A stretch of 64,000 nt of DNA, taken from NCBI GenBank assembly GCA_000381605.1, contig KB906758.1, positions 186,001 to 250,000 on the forward strand, given 5' to 3'. Positions within the stretch are counted from its first letter, which is position 1; each line of letters begins with the position of its first letter. The position numbers and the translations under genes were made by a program. Shown here piece after piece: positions 44,582 through 53,378 of this stretch. The stretch comes from Acidobacteriaceae bacterium KBS 89 (GTDB lineage Bacteria; Acidobacteriota; Terriglobia; Terriglobales; Acidobacteriaceae). The notes beneath the pieces were generated by a model that saw nothing but the letters and a program-made list of their open reading frames with translations, was not told where the DNA came from and made no database searches.

Positions 44582-46528
44582 CTATGGCTTTGCAATCACG
44601 GGAAGTTCGATGAAGCTGGTCTGTCCTGGCGCATGGTAGATCTTCTGCTCTGCCTTGCGATAATCCTGCGGCTTGGCCCAGAAGATGTTCGGAACAAACG
44701 TCTGCGGATTACGATCGTAGAGCGGGAACCAGCTGGATTGCACCTGCACCATGATGCGATGGCCGGGCAGAAAGACGTGGTTTGCCGGCGGCAGGTTGAA
44801 GCGATAGAGCAGCGGTTGTCCCGCCGCGATTGGTTTTGGATTCTCAAGGCTCTCGCGATAGCGTCCGCGGAAGATGTCAGCCGAAACCATGAACTGATAG
44901 CCTCCCATCTTCGACTGGCCTGCTACCTGGTCGGGATAGACGTCGATGACCTTCACGACCCAGTCCGAGTCTGTTCCGCTGGTGGAGGCGATGAGGTTGG
45001 CGATGGGTTGGCCACTGATCTTGACCGGTGCGGTGAGGACGTCCGAGGTGAAGACGGCGACGTCGGTGCGTCCCGAGGATTCACGCTGGTCGTCGGCGAG
45101 CCAGTTTGGCCAGGTCAGGCCGTTGTCATAGCCTACGGGTTGGATTGGCCGGGCGCGGAAGGGTACGGGTTTCGCCGGGTCGGAGATGTAATCATCGAAG
45201 GGCGCGTCGTCCTGCTTTGGCGCGGTGAAGCTCAGCTTGCCTTCGCTGCGCAGGTAGAGAGGCGCGGAGGTTGAGGCGCATCCTGTCTCGCAGGCGATTG
45301 GCCATGCGGGCAATTTGCGCCACGTGTTGGTTCCGCTCTCATAGGCGGAGACGGGCGCGATCGCTGGGGCCGAAGCGTCGTCCTTCAGATATTTGGCGAG
45401 GAAAGGAGCGAGGATATTTTCGCGAAAGTACAGCGAGGTGTCGCTGTTGAATTTGATGGCGCCCAGTGTGCTCCCATCGTCGATGCTCCCGCCATGGTGC
45501 CAGGGTCCCATGACGAGGAAGACCTTGTTGCCGCTGTCCTTGGGCTTGATGGCCTTAAAGACGGCCATTGCGCCGTAGATGTCTTCAGCGTCCCAGAGGC
45601 TGTGGACGAGGAGGGTCGGAACCGTGATCGGTTCGGCGGCCAGGAGTTTGTCCATTGCCTGATCCTGCCAGAAGGAGTCGTAGGCGGGGTGCGCGATCAC
45701 CTTGCGCCAGAAGCCAGTCTGTTCGAGGCCACGACGCTTGCCGAGTTCGCCGGCTGAGCCGGCGTCCATGAACATGTCGTAGTCGTCGAAGTTGCTGGTC
45801 CACCACTTCACTGAGTTGTCCCGCGTACCGTCCTGCTCGTAGATGTAGGACATGTTCTGCTCGCGGAAGGCGCCGTTGTGGAACCAGTCGTCGCCCTTCC
45901 AACCGTCGACCATCGGGTTCATCGGGACGGCGAGTTTGAGGGCGGGGTGCGGATGGAAGAGGCCCATCAAGGTGGTGAAGCCATCGTAGGAGATGCCGAT
46001 GATGCCGACCTTGCCGTTGCTCTCCGGCGTATTTTTTACCAGCCAGTCGATGGTGTCGTAGGTGTCGGTTGCGTGGTCGACCGTCGTTGGATTGAGGGGG
46101 CCGCGGAGGGGGCGATTCATCACGTAGTCGCCTTCGGAGCCGTACTTGCCGCGGATGTCCTGGACGACGCGGATGTAACCGCCGTCGACGATGACGTCGG
46201 TTGCGTTGTCGTAGCCGTAGAGGCTGGAGCCGAGGTTCGAGCTCTGCATGTTCGTCGTCAGTGTGTTTGCGTTGTAGGGCGTCCTGGTCAGCAGGATAGG
46301 GGCGTTTTTTGCACCCTTCGGCACCAGAATGACGGTGTGCAGCTTGACGCCGTCGCGCATCGGGATCATGACCTCGCGGCGCTGGTAGTCGAATCCGCTG
46401 TCCGTGGGCACGAAGGCCGTGGGAGATTCGCTTGGCAGGGCTGCGGGGGTCTGGGCGGATGCGATGGGGGACAGGTTGCAGAGCAGGGTGACGACGAGCA
46501 GACTTCGGCAGAGCAGAGACGCGGGCAT
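44582..46528 (-). CDS. CocE/NonD-family secreted hydrolase
   Basis: This 648-residue alpha/beta hydrolase has a signal peptide (residues 1-25) and the X-Pro dipeptidyl-peptidase S15-type catalytic domain. The nucleophile Ser180 is in IGISYDGFTT, the acid is likely the Asp of LVHSLWDAEDIYG, and the His is in GPWHHGG. The C-terminal jelly-roll domain (GHRIMVQVQSSWFPLYDRN) is typical of CocE-like esterases and glutaryl-7-ACA acylases. It probably cleaves an ester or amide in the periplasm; the substrate cannot be named. It is a single gene, about 140 bp upstream of panB. Confidence 0.88.
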   Translation of the reverse strand: MPASLLCRSLLVVTLLCNLSPIASAQTPAALPSESPTAFVPTDSGFDYQRREVMIPMRDGVKLHTVILVPKGAKNAPILLTRTPYNANTLTTNMQSSNLGSSLYGYDNATDVIVDGGYIRVVQDIRGKYGSEGDYVMNRPLRGPLNPTTVDHATDTYDTIDWLVKNTPESNGKVGIIGISYDGFTTLMGLFHPHPALKLAVPMNPMVDGWKGDDWFHNGAFREQNMSYIYEQDGTRDNSVKWWTSNFDDYDMFMDAGSAGELGKRRGLEQTGFWRKVIAHPAYDSFWQDQAMDKLLAAEPITVPTLLVHSLWDAEDIYGAMAVFKAIKPKDSGNKVFLVMGPWHHGGSIDDGSTLGAIKFNSDTSLYFRENILAPFLAKYLKDDASAPAIAPVSAYESGTNTWRKLPAWPIACETGCASTSAPLYLRSEGKLSFTAPKQDDAPFDDYISDPAKPVPFRARPIQPVGYDNGLTWPNWLADDQRESSGRTDVAVFTSDVLTAPVKISGQPIANLIASTSGTDSDWVVKVIDVYPDQVAGQSKMGGYQFMVSADIFRGRYRESLENPKPIAAGQPLLYRFNLPPANHVFLPGHRIMVQVQSSWFPLYDRNPQTFVPNIFWAKPQDYRKAEQKIYHAPGQTSFIELPVIAKP

Positions 46529-47275
46529 ATTTCCTCTTTAGAGTGCGGACAGGAGAGTGCTCTTTCCTGAGGCAAATCTTGGATGCGGTGAGAGCGCTGA
46601 ACTTATCATATGCGGCTCATAGGTTTGCGTCCCCGGTCGGATCGTCGTTGCTGTTAGTTCTTGCCGTTGCTGTTAGTTCTTGCCGTTGTTAGCTTTTGTC
46701 GTTGCCTTTCTTGTTGTCATTCCCGCAGGGAATCTGCGGTTGCCTTGTCCTTTGCTGTAGCCCTTGTTCTTGGGATTAGCGTGGGACTTTAGCCCCACGA
46801 AAATAGCCGGGCCGAAGGGCCTACCGCTCTGCCCTGAGCATCGTCGAAGGGCCTGGAGCGAAGCCCGAAGGGCGAAGCGACTGAATCCATTGCCTTTGCA
46901 TCTATTTTTCGCGTTTCCGCCCAGAAATCGCGTGTCAAGCCCCGAAAGCACCTAAAACAAACAAACAAAACAAGATCGAGTTGGCGCATTAGTTCCATCC
47001 AGCTCGATATAATGGATATATAGATCAAAAACAAACAAGGTCGGGCGCCATCCGCGGCTAACGCGTTTAGAAAGAATATTTTGGACGTAACTCCTTTGTA
47101 ATGAATATTTTGCCGGCGATCAATCCCTGTAAAATACTGATTGTAGAGGATTTACGCGCGGGCAATAGGGGGAGGGGGTACCCCCTCTAATCGATGACGG
47201 ACCGTTCGGAACTCTGGGATGGTTTCCCGGTCGATCATCGCCTGAAATTTGCGTAAGCGGTGGTGCGGTGCTTCA
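46529..47275. repeat. repeat-rich gene-free region
   Basis: About 750 bp hold several repeat types and no convincing gene. A 19-base unit CGTTGCTGTTAGTTCTTGC is repeated in tandem at 46646-46664 and 46665-46683, with a partial third copy after it. GTGGG...CCCAC forms a hairpin at 46781-46798. A REP-like element GCCCTGAGC...GAAGGGC spans 46831-46852. A perfect 16-base palindrome GAGGGGGTACCCCCTC is at 47172-47187. GAATATTTTG occurs twice between 47070 and 47115. Elements of this kind are common between acidobacterial genes. Confidence 0.6.
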
Positions 47276-47671
47276 ATGACAGAATTGCGGAAGATTCTGT
47301 CCATCGCGTTGCTGGTCATTCTCGGAATGCCATTCGTGTCTCCGCTCTTTGCGCTCAGCGCTAAGGGTGATTCAGGAGTACGTGCATGCTGCCGCCGCAA
47401 TGGGGCGCACCATTGCGTACTCAGCGCGAGCGAGAGAGCAGAACTCTCTCAACACGATCCGGCGTTCAGCGCTCCTGCTCCAAAATGCCCGTACTGCCCG
47501 GCCTCGGTTGTGGCGGTTCACGGCGATAGTTTCGCCGTTCCAACGGCAAAAGCAGTCTACGCAGGCTTGATCGCTCACCCGGCGATCGTGGCGCAGACTG
47601 AATCCAAGCTGCGAATCTCGCGCAGCCGTTCGCGACAGAAGCGCGGACCTCCCGCCTCGTTCGTCCTGTAG
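47276..47671 (+). CDS. small secreted Cys/His-rich protein, possible metal binding
   Basis: This protein of about 131 residues starts from ATG 47276; the frame is open to 47249. A signal or anchor segment (ILSIALLVILGMPFVSPLFAL) is followed by ACCRRNGAHHC and later KCPYCPASVV, then a basic Arg/Ser-rich tail. The CC...HHC and CPYC clusters could bind a metal. Short proteins with such motifs often precede TonB-dependent receptors thought to move copper or other metals, and a receptor gene does follow 160 bp downstream. The family is not one I can name. It could also be lipid-anchored or membrane-bound. Confidence 0.6.
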   Translation: MTELRKILSIALLVILGMPFVSPLFALSAKGDSGVRACCRRNGAHHCVLSASERAELSQHDPAFSAPAPKCPYCPASVVAVHGDSFAVPTAKAVYAGLIAHPAIVAQTESKLRISRSRSRQKRGPPASFVL

Positions 47672-47830
47672 CTCCTTTCCAACGCGATTCGTTTGAGCAG
47701 TTGCTTCCGCGCCCTCCAAAGGGTGGTTGAGCGACTCCTCTGCGGGGAGATCCATCCCCAGCGGACTCGCTAAGAAACCCCTTTTGGCTTGCGACCACAT
47801 CCGGTTGCCAAAACACGGGATCCAAGAATC

Positions 47831-50707
47831 ATGGTTCGATTCGTACAATCTGCTGCTCTGCTGGTCCTGGTGGCTTTGCTGGCCAGCCCCCTGGACATGC
47901 GAGCGCAGGAGGCTTTGACGAAGGCGTCGGTCACGGGCCGGGTGCTCGATCCGAGCGGCGCGCTCGCCCCGCATGCCACGATCACTGCGCTTCAGATCGC
48001 AACGAACCAAAGCTACGTCGTCCAGACTGACGGTCAAGGCCGGTTCAGGCTGCCCTATCTACCCGCCGGTGAGTACCACATCAGCGTTCAGGCGGAGGGA
48101 TTCGCGAACACCACTCGCGAGGTGCAGCTGAACGTTGGCTCTGCCTTCGACATGACGCTGCAACTCAAACTTCTGGCGGCGGCCACCGACGTGAAGGTGA
48201 CTGCAGAGCCGCCCGTCGTCGAGGAGAATCGAAGCCAGATCAGCCAGACTGTACTGCAGCCGGAGATTGCGAGTCTTCCCTATCAGGGCAGAAACTATCT
48301 CGACGTGGCGCTTCTGCTGCCGGGTGTTTCGCCGACGAATACAGCCAGCACGCAGACGCTGGCTGAGACGTCGGAGGTGGTGGGGCAAGGTTATTCCGTC
48401 AACAGCCAACGCAATTTTTCGAACAGCTTCATCGTCGATGGGCTTTCGGACAATGATGATGCAGCTGGAGTCGCCGGGAATGTCTTCAGCATGGACGTGG
48501 TGCAGCAGTTCCAGGTCGTCACCTCTGGAGGGCAGTCGGAGTTTGGACGCGCGCTTGGCGGCTACTTCAACGTGATCACGAAGAGCGGCACCAACCAGCT
48601 GCACGGGACGGCGTACGGGTTTCTGCGAAATCAGCGCTTGAATGCAGAGAATGCTCTTTCCGGCAGTAAACTTCCGATGACGCAAGGGCTGTATGGTGCG
48701 AGTCTCTCGGGGCCGCTCAAGAGAGACCGCACCTTTCTCTTTGGAAACTTTGAGGAGGGCCGACTCAACACTGCGGGCATCATTACGGTCACTCCGGCGA
48801 ATGCTTCCGCTATCAATGCACGTTTGGTTGCGGTGGGCTATAAGGCGCCTTTGCTTCCGGTGGTTGCCACGGCAACGACGCTCTACCCGACGACTCTCCA
48901 TACCGATACTCTTTTCGTTCGCGGGGACCATCGCTTCAGCCAGAACGATCAGTTCGACATTCGCTACAGCCTGTACAAGCTGAGCAGCGCGAACGCCCGC
49001 GGAGCCGGGGGGCTGAATGAGGTGAGCAATGGGACCTCGGTTTACGACACGAATCAGACTGTGGCGATCAGCAATATTGCTACGTTGTCTCCCAATACCT
49101 TCAATGAGACTCGTGGGCAGTTCGGTTATGACAATTTAACCGCGCCTCCGAATGATCAGGTTGGACCGGCGGTGACGATTGCAGGTCTAGCTACGTTCGG
49201 GCGGTCAACGTCTTCTCCGACTGGACGTCTCAATTATCTGTATGAAGTTGTCGACAATGTCGTGATGCAGCGCGGGGCGCATACGGTGAAGGTCGGTGTG
49301 GACTTTCTCTACAACGAGGACACGATTACTTATCCTCAGTCGCTTCGCGGTTCGTATAGCTTTTCGTCGCTCGCGAATTTTCTTGCGGGAACGTACAACT
49401 CGCAAGGGTATACGCAGAACTTCGGTGTGCCCACGATTCAGCAGAGCAATCCAAACCTGGGCTTCTATGTGCAGGATGAGTGGAAGGTCAGCCCTTCGTT
49501 TACTGTGAATGCCGGCATCCGGTACGACTTGGAGTGGCTGCGTACGATTAGCACGGACACGAATAACGTTTCGCCTCGCGTTGGTTTCGCCTGGACGCCT
49601 TTTTCGGCTGGCACGACTGTTGTGCGTGCCACCTATGGACTCTTTTACGATCGAGTGCCATTGCGGCCGCTGGCAAACGCCTTGCTCTCGGCGAATAATA
49701 CGACGGATCCGGCGCAGGGGCGATTCTTCAGCTACACGTTTTCGCCTACCGACGCCGGTGCGCCGACGTTTCCGGCCGTCGCTGCCGCGCCACCTGTCGC
49801 CGCGAAGCCTAACTATGCCCTTATGGATCGGAGTATCCAGAACCCTTATGCGCAGCAGGCGAGCCTTGAGGTGGAGCAGCAGCTTTCGTCTACCAGCACG
49901 CTCAGTATGAGCTATCAATACCTGCGCGGACTGCATCTGATCAGTTCGATCAACACCAATATCAATGTCGATGGAACGCGGCCTGATCCGACGCGCGGCA
50001 ACGTGAAGCCCTACAAGTCAATCTTCGATTCGTACTACAACGGCTTGTCGGTGTCCTTCCTGCAGAGACCGGTTTCGTGGGGGTCGGTGCGGGTGTCGTA
50101 TACGTGGTCGAAGGCGATTGACGATGTCGGTGAGTTTTTCTTCAGCTCTCCGATCAACAATTTTTTTCCCGGTCAGGATCGAAGCCGCTCGGACGATGAC
50201 CAGAGACACCGCGTTGTCTTCAATGCAATTGTGAACTCTCCTACGGCTCCTGCGAGAGGTTGGGTCGAACATGTCACGCATGGTTGGCAGCTTGGTGGCG
50301 TGATGCAGTATTATTCGCGGCTTCCTTTCAACATCACCACGGGTGCGAATACTAAGCAGGCGACTTCTCAGAGGCCATGCGCTCCCGGGTTCAGCTTGAC
50401 GGCGAGTGGAGGATTGAATCCTTGCACGGAGGCGTTGCCTGGCGCGGTGATTGGGCGCAATGCGGGGATTGGGTTTGACTTCTTTGGTTTGAACGCTCGC
50501 CTGAGCCGCACCTTTGCGTTGACGGAGCGAGTGAAGGTTCAGGGGATTGCCGAAACCTTCAATACGCTGAACCATCGGAATGACATGATCCCCAATGGAA
50601 CGTGGGGAACGGGAGTTTATCCCACGACTCCGAATGCGGCGTTCGGACAGGCTACGGCAGTTGGCGACGCGCGAAGTGTTCAGCTGGCGGCGAGGGTTAC
50701 TTTTTAA
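47831..50707 (+). CDS. Oar-like TonB-dependent receptor 1
   Basis: This 958-residue outer-membrane protein starts at ATG 47831, directly before a signal peptide; the frame is open to 47789. A carboxypeptidase-regulatory-like domain (about 30-115, VTGRVLDPSGALAPHATI) precedes the plug (about 120-250, with FIVDGLSDND and GGYFNVITKSGTNQLHG). The beta-barrel ends in the aromatic VQLAARVTF. No clear TonB box is seen. Such receptors in Acidobacteriota import large ligands, often glycans or metal complexes. The Cys-rich small gene just upstream hints at a metal, which is only inference. Its stop shares the bases TTAA with the stop of the opposing esterase gene. Confidence 0.9.
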   Translation: MVRFVQSAALLVLVALLASPLDMRAQEALTKASVTGRVLDPSGALAPHATITALQIATNQSYVVQTDGQGRFRLPYLPAGEYHISVQAEGFANTTREVQLNVGSAFDMTLQLKLLAAATDVKVTAEPPVVEENRSQISQTVLQPEIASLPYQGRNYLDVALLLPGVSPTNTASTQTLAETSEVVGQGYSVNSQRNFSNSFIVDGLSDNDDAAGVAGNVFSMDVVQQFQVVTSGGQSEFGRALGGYFNVITKSGTNQLHGTAYGFLRNQRLNAENALSGSKLPMTQGLYGASLSGPLKRDRTFLFGNFEEGRLNTAGIITVTPANASAINARLVAVGYKAPLLPVVATATTLYPTTLHTDTLFVRGDHRFSQNDQFDIRYSLYKLSSANARGAGGLNEVSNGTSVYDTNQTVAISNIATLSPNTFNETRGQFGYDNLTAPPNDQVGPAVTIAGLATFGRSTSSPTGRLNYLYEVVDNVVMQRGAHTVKVGVDFLYNEDTITYPQSLRGSYSFSSLANFLAGTYNSQGYTQNFGVPTIQQSNPNLGFYVQDEWKVSPSFTVNAGIRYDLEWLRTISTDTNNVSPRVGFAWTPFSAGTTVVRATYGLFYDRVPLRPLANALLSANNTTDPAQGRFFSYTFSPTDAGAPTFPAVAAAPPVAAKPNYALMDRSIQNPYAQQASLEVEQQLSSTSTLSMSYQYLRGLHLISSINTNINVDGTRPDPTRGNVKPYKSIFDSYYNGLSVSFLQRPVSWGSVRVSYTWSKAIDDVGEFFFSSPINNFFPGQDRSRSDDDQRHRVVFNAIVNSPTAPARGWVEHVTHGWQLGGVMQYYSRLPFNITTGANTKQATSQRPCAPGFSLTASGGLNPCTEALPGAVIGRNAGIGFDFFGLNARLSRTFALTERVKVQGIAETFNTLNHRNDMIPNGTWGTGVYPTTPNAAFGQATAVGDARSVQLAARVTF

Positions 50708-52293
50708 TCTTTTGGTTTGCCCCACACCTGATCGAGGAAGAGGTAGCGGTCGCGTTGGGTGTCGGGTTTGGCCTCTGACATTGCGTCGAGGTGCATGACC
50801 TGCCATTGCTCCGGCTTGTAGATGGGCCATTCGGGGAGGCCTGGACCGTTGGGGTCGCCGGTACGGGCGAAGTTGGTCCAGTAGGTGCCGATCTGTTCGG
50901 AGAGCCTGCGATCTTCGGGACGCCAGACGGCCTCGGGGCGGGAGTCGAGGGTGCCGAAGACGTATTCGATGTCGTCGGAGTGGAAGGCGCCGAGGATTGC
51001 GGCGTGGTTTTTGTCGCCGGGAGCGCCGAGGTCGAGGCGATAGCGGAAGACGGGCGATTTGCTGGTGGCTACCTGGGCTTCAAGCCAGCGCCAGGTGGAG
51101 TAGTCGATGAAGTGATCGCCAGCATAGTCGCCGGCGGAGACGAGGGCTTCGTCGTCGTTGGTGGCGGGATAGAGGGCGAGAAATTTTTGAGCGTTGTCGC
51201 CGAAGTCTTTTTGGGCGGTTTCGGTGAAGCTGGCGGCGGTGGGTTTGACTTTGGCCTGGACGACCTGGCCGCGGGATTCGTCAGCGTTCCAACCGGCGAT
51301 GAGCGGGACGTGCGCCTGGTTGCCGGCGGCGTAGATGCTGGGAACGGACTCGGGGAGGAAGTAGCCATCGACGTCGGGGCCGAAGCGCGGCGGGGGCGGA
51401 GTGGTTTTGGCTGTTGCGGCATTGACGATGTCGTCGGCAGAGAGTTTGCGAAGATCGGCGAGGGAGGAGGTGTTGAAGGCGGACTGGGCGAAGGCGACGC
51501 CGCGTTTTTCTGCGGCCTCGCGAGACGGAGCGCCGGGACCGCTGTTATAGAGAGCGCCGCCACTTTCGCCGATCGCTTTCGTGAAGAGGCCGCGTGCAAG
51601 GGGTGAGGCCATCTGACTGCTCACGGACGTCGAGCCGGCTGACTCGCCGAAGATTGTGACGTTGTTGGGATCTCCACCGAAGGCGGCGATGTTGGCTTTG
51701 ACCCAAGCGAGAGCGGCGGTCTGGTCGAGGAGGCCGTAGTTGCCGGAGGCGTGGTGGGGCGACTCGGCGGTGAGCTCAGGATGGGCGAAGAAGCCGAAGA
51801 TACCGAGGCGGTAGTTCATGGAGACGACGACTACGTTGCGATGAGCGAGGAACTGGCCGTCCTGACGGTTTTCGGAGGTGCCTCCGGTGACGGAGCCGCC
51901 GCCGAAGATCCAGACCATGACGGGGAGTGTGCCGGGTTTGGCGTTGGCGGGGGTCCAGACATTGAGGGTGAGGCAGTCTTCGCTGGGGCCGGGGTCGTGG
52001 AAGACCATGTCGGGGTAGCCGCCGGACTGGATGCAATGAGAGCCAAAGTTTTTGGCTGGGCGCACGCCTTTCCATTTCGCTGCGGGTTGCGGAGGCTGCC
52101 AGCGGAGATTGCCGATGGGCGGAGCGGCGAAGGGGATGCCCTTGAAGGCGCGCACCTGATCGCCGTTGGTGAGTGCGCCTTCGACTACGCCCTTGTCTGT
52201 CTTGATGCGGAGCGGGTCGGCGGCGTGGGCGGCTGCGACGAAGAGGGGAAGCGTGAGAAGGGAGGCAGCGAGGGACAGGGACCGTTTATGCAT
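50704..52293 (-). CDS. type-B carboxylesterase, secreted
   Basis: This 529-residue esterase starts at ATG 52293, preceded by GGAG at seven bases; the longer frame to 52404 has no signal sequence at its front. The signal peptide is SLAASLLTLPLFVAAAHA. Family motifs are SEDCLTLNVWTP, the nucleophile Ser218 in FGESAGSTSV, the oxyanion GGG in WIFGGGSVTGG (one residue differs from the common GGGF), and the catalytic His in AAILGAFHSDDIEYVF. It hydrolyses carboxylic esters, possibly plant or fungal ones. It converges on TonB receptor 1, the stops overlapping in four bases. Confidence 0.92.
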   Translation of the reverse strand: MHKRSLSLAASLLTLPLFVAAAHAADPLRIKTDKGVVEGALTNGDQVRAFKGIPFAAPPIGNLRWQPPQPAAKWKGVRPAKNFGSHCIQSGGYPDMVFHDPGPSEDCLTLNVWTPANAKPGTLPVMVWIFGGGSVTGGTSENRQDGQFLAHRNVVVVSMNYRLGIFGFFAHPELTAESPHHASGNYGLLDQTAALAWVKANIAAFGGDPNNVTIFGESAGSTSVSSQMASPLARGLFTKAIGESGGALYNSGPGAPSREAAEKRGVAFAQSAFNTSSLADLRKLSADDIVNAATAKTTPPPPRFGPDVDGYFLPESVPSIYAAGNQAHVPLIAGWNADESRGQVVQAKVKPTAASFTETAQKDFGDNAQKFLALYPATNDDEALVSAGDYAGDHFIDYSTWRWLEAQVATSKSPVFRYRLDLGAPGDKNHAAILGAFHSDDIEYVFGTLDSRPEAVWRPEDRRLSEQIGTYWTNFARTGDPNGPGLPEWPIYKPEQWQVMHLDAMSEAKPDTQRDRYLFLDQVWGKPKD

Positions 52294-52385
52294 GAGTTTT
52301 CTCCGCGGCACAAACTTATCATGGACAGCGGGCCAGTCATGAAATGTGCCCATGTAGAATCGCCGGTGTTGCTCCACAACTAAAA

Positions 52386-53378
52386 ATGGACACTCGACAC
52401 TCAAGAGCTGGCTTCGAGGCTGAAGACTCCACGGGACTGCTGACAGCTTTGGTTGGCGATGGGCGCCCGCTGTTGGTGCTGGTTGCGCTGGGGCTGATGC
52501 TCTCCGGTATCTTTGCGCTGTTCCTGTCGGCTACGGGTACGTTCTTGCCGCATGATGTTTCGTTTCTCGGTATGCAGCCGGGTGCGTTGTGTGATCTGCA
52601 TCAGTGCCGTATCGTTCACTTTATCTTTCATGACAGGGTTTCGTTTGGCGGTACGTTGATGGCCATCGGCGCGCTGTACTTGTGGCTGCTAGCGTTTCCG
52701 TTGCGTCAACGAGAGGAATGGGCGTGGTGGACGCTACTGCTTTCCAGCATTGTGGGGTTCTTGAGTTTCCTGGCGTACCGAATCTACGGCTACCTCGATT
52801 CCTGGCACGGTGTTGCTACCGCTGCGTTGTTGCCGCTCTTTCTTGGCGGCATCTGGAAGACACGCGGACTTCTGCCAGAGCGGCGGGAGGGTTGGCGTAG
52901 CCTGCTGCGGCCCGGTGTGCCGATGGCACTGGGGACGCGGGTAGGCTTCGGACGGGCGTGTCTGCTGTTTGTTGGGGCAGGCATGGCACTGGCCGGATCT
53001 GTCATCACGATTCTGGGTTCGACGGTGGTCTTTGTGCCGCAGGACATTACTTATCTAGGATTCAGCGCTGCGCAGCTGAACGCGATCAACCCGCACCTGG
53101 TTCCGCTGATGGCGCATGATCGCGCGGGTTTTGGCGGTGGTCTCGCGTGTTGCGGCCTCACGGTGCTGGCGATTGTATGGAAGGCGCGCCCGACGCTCGC
53201 TCTTTGGCAGGCGTTGCTCGTGGGCGGGATCACGGGATTTGGTTGCGCGATCGGCGTGCACTACCCGATGGGCTACCTGATCGTGTCCCACCTGGCTCCG
53301 GCATGGGCAGGCGCAGCTATTTATGCGGTGGGGATCGTCTGTTTGTTTCCTGCTTCGCCGGGTGCGCGTGGATACTAG
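52386..53378 (+). CDS. membrane protein with internal duplication, function unknown
   Basis: This 330-residue protein starts from ATG 52386. It has about eight membrane helices in two repeats. Each repeat contains a helix, then a loop FLPHDVSFLGM...FHDRVSFGGTLMAIGAL in the first half and FVPQDITYLGF...AHDRAGFGGGLACCGL in the second. Thus (L/V)P(H/Q)D...LG followed by HDRxxFGG is duplicated, and the conserved charged residues would sit at the membrane surface. Similar HDR-motif proteins exist in other soil bacteria without known function. It is divergent from the esterase gene by about 90 bp, and its stop overlaps that of obgE. Confidence 0.7.
   Translation: MDTRHSRAGFEAEDSTGLLTALVGDGRPLLVLVALGLMLSGIFALFLSATGTFLPHDVSFLGMQPGALCDLHQCRIVHFIFHDRVSFGGTLMAIGALYLWLLAFPLRQREEWAWWTLLLSSIVGFLSFLAYRIYGYLDSWHGVATAALLPLFLGGIWKTRGLLPERREGWRSLLRPGVPMALGTRVGFGRACLLFVGAGMALAGSVITILGSTVVFVPQDITYLGFSAAQLNAINPHLVPLMAHDRAGFGGGLACCGLTVLAIVWKARPTLALWQALLVGGITGFGCAIGVHYPMGYLIVSHLAPAWAGAAIYAVGIVCLFPASPGARGY

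Noticed and set aside
46981..47013. TATAAT at 47008-47013 as a promoter
   Set aside because: No -35 hexamer at suitable spacing, and the next gene starts 260 bp away.
50791..52383. Long plus-strand frames of 271 and 210 codons opposite the carboxylesterase
   Set aside because: Both are antisense shadows with Gly/Val-rich composition, and the esterase motifs on the other strand are intact.
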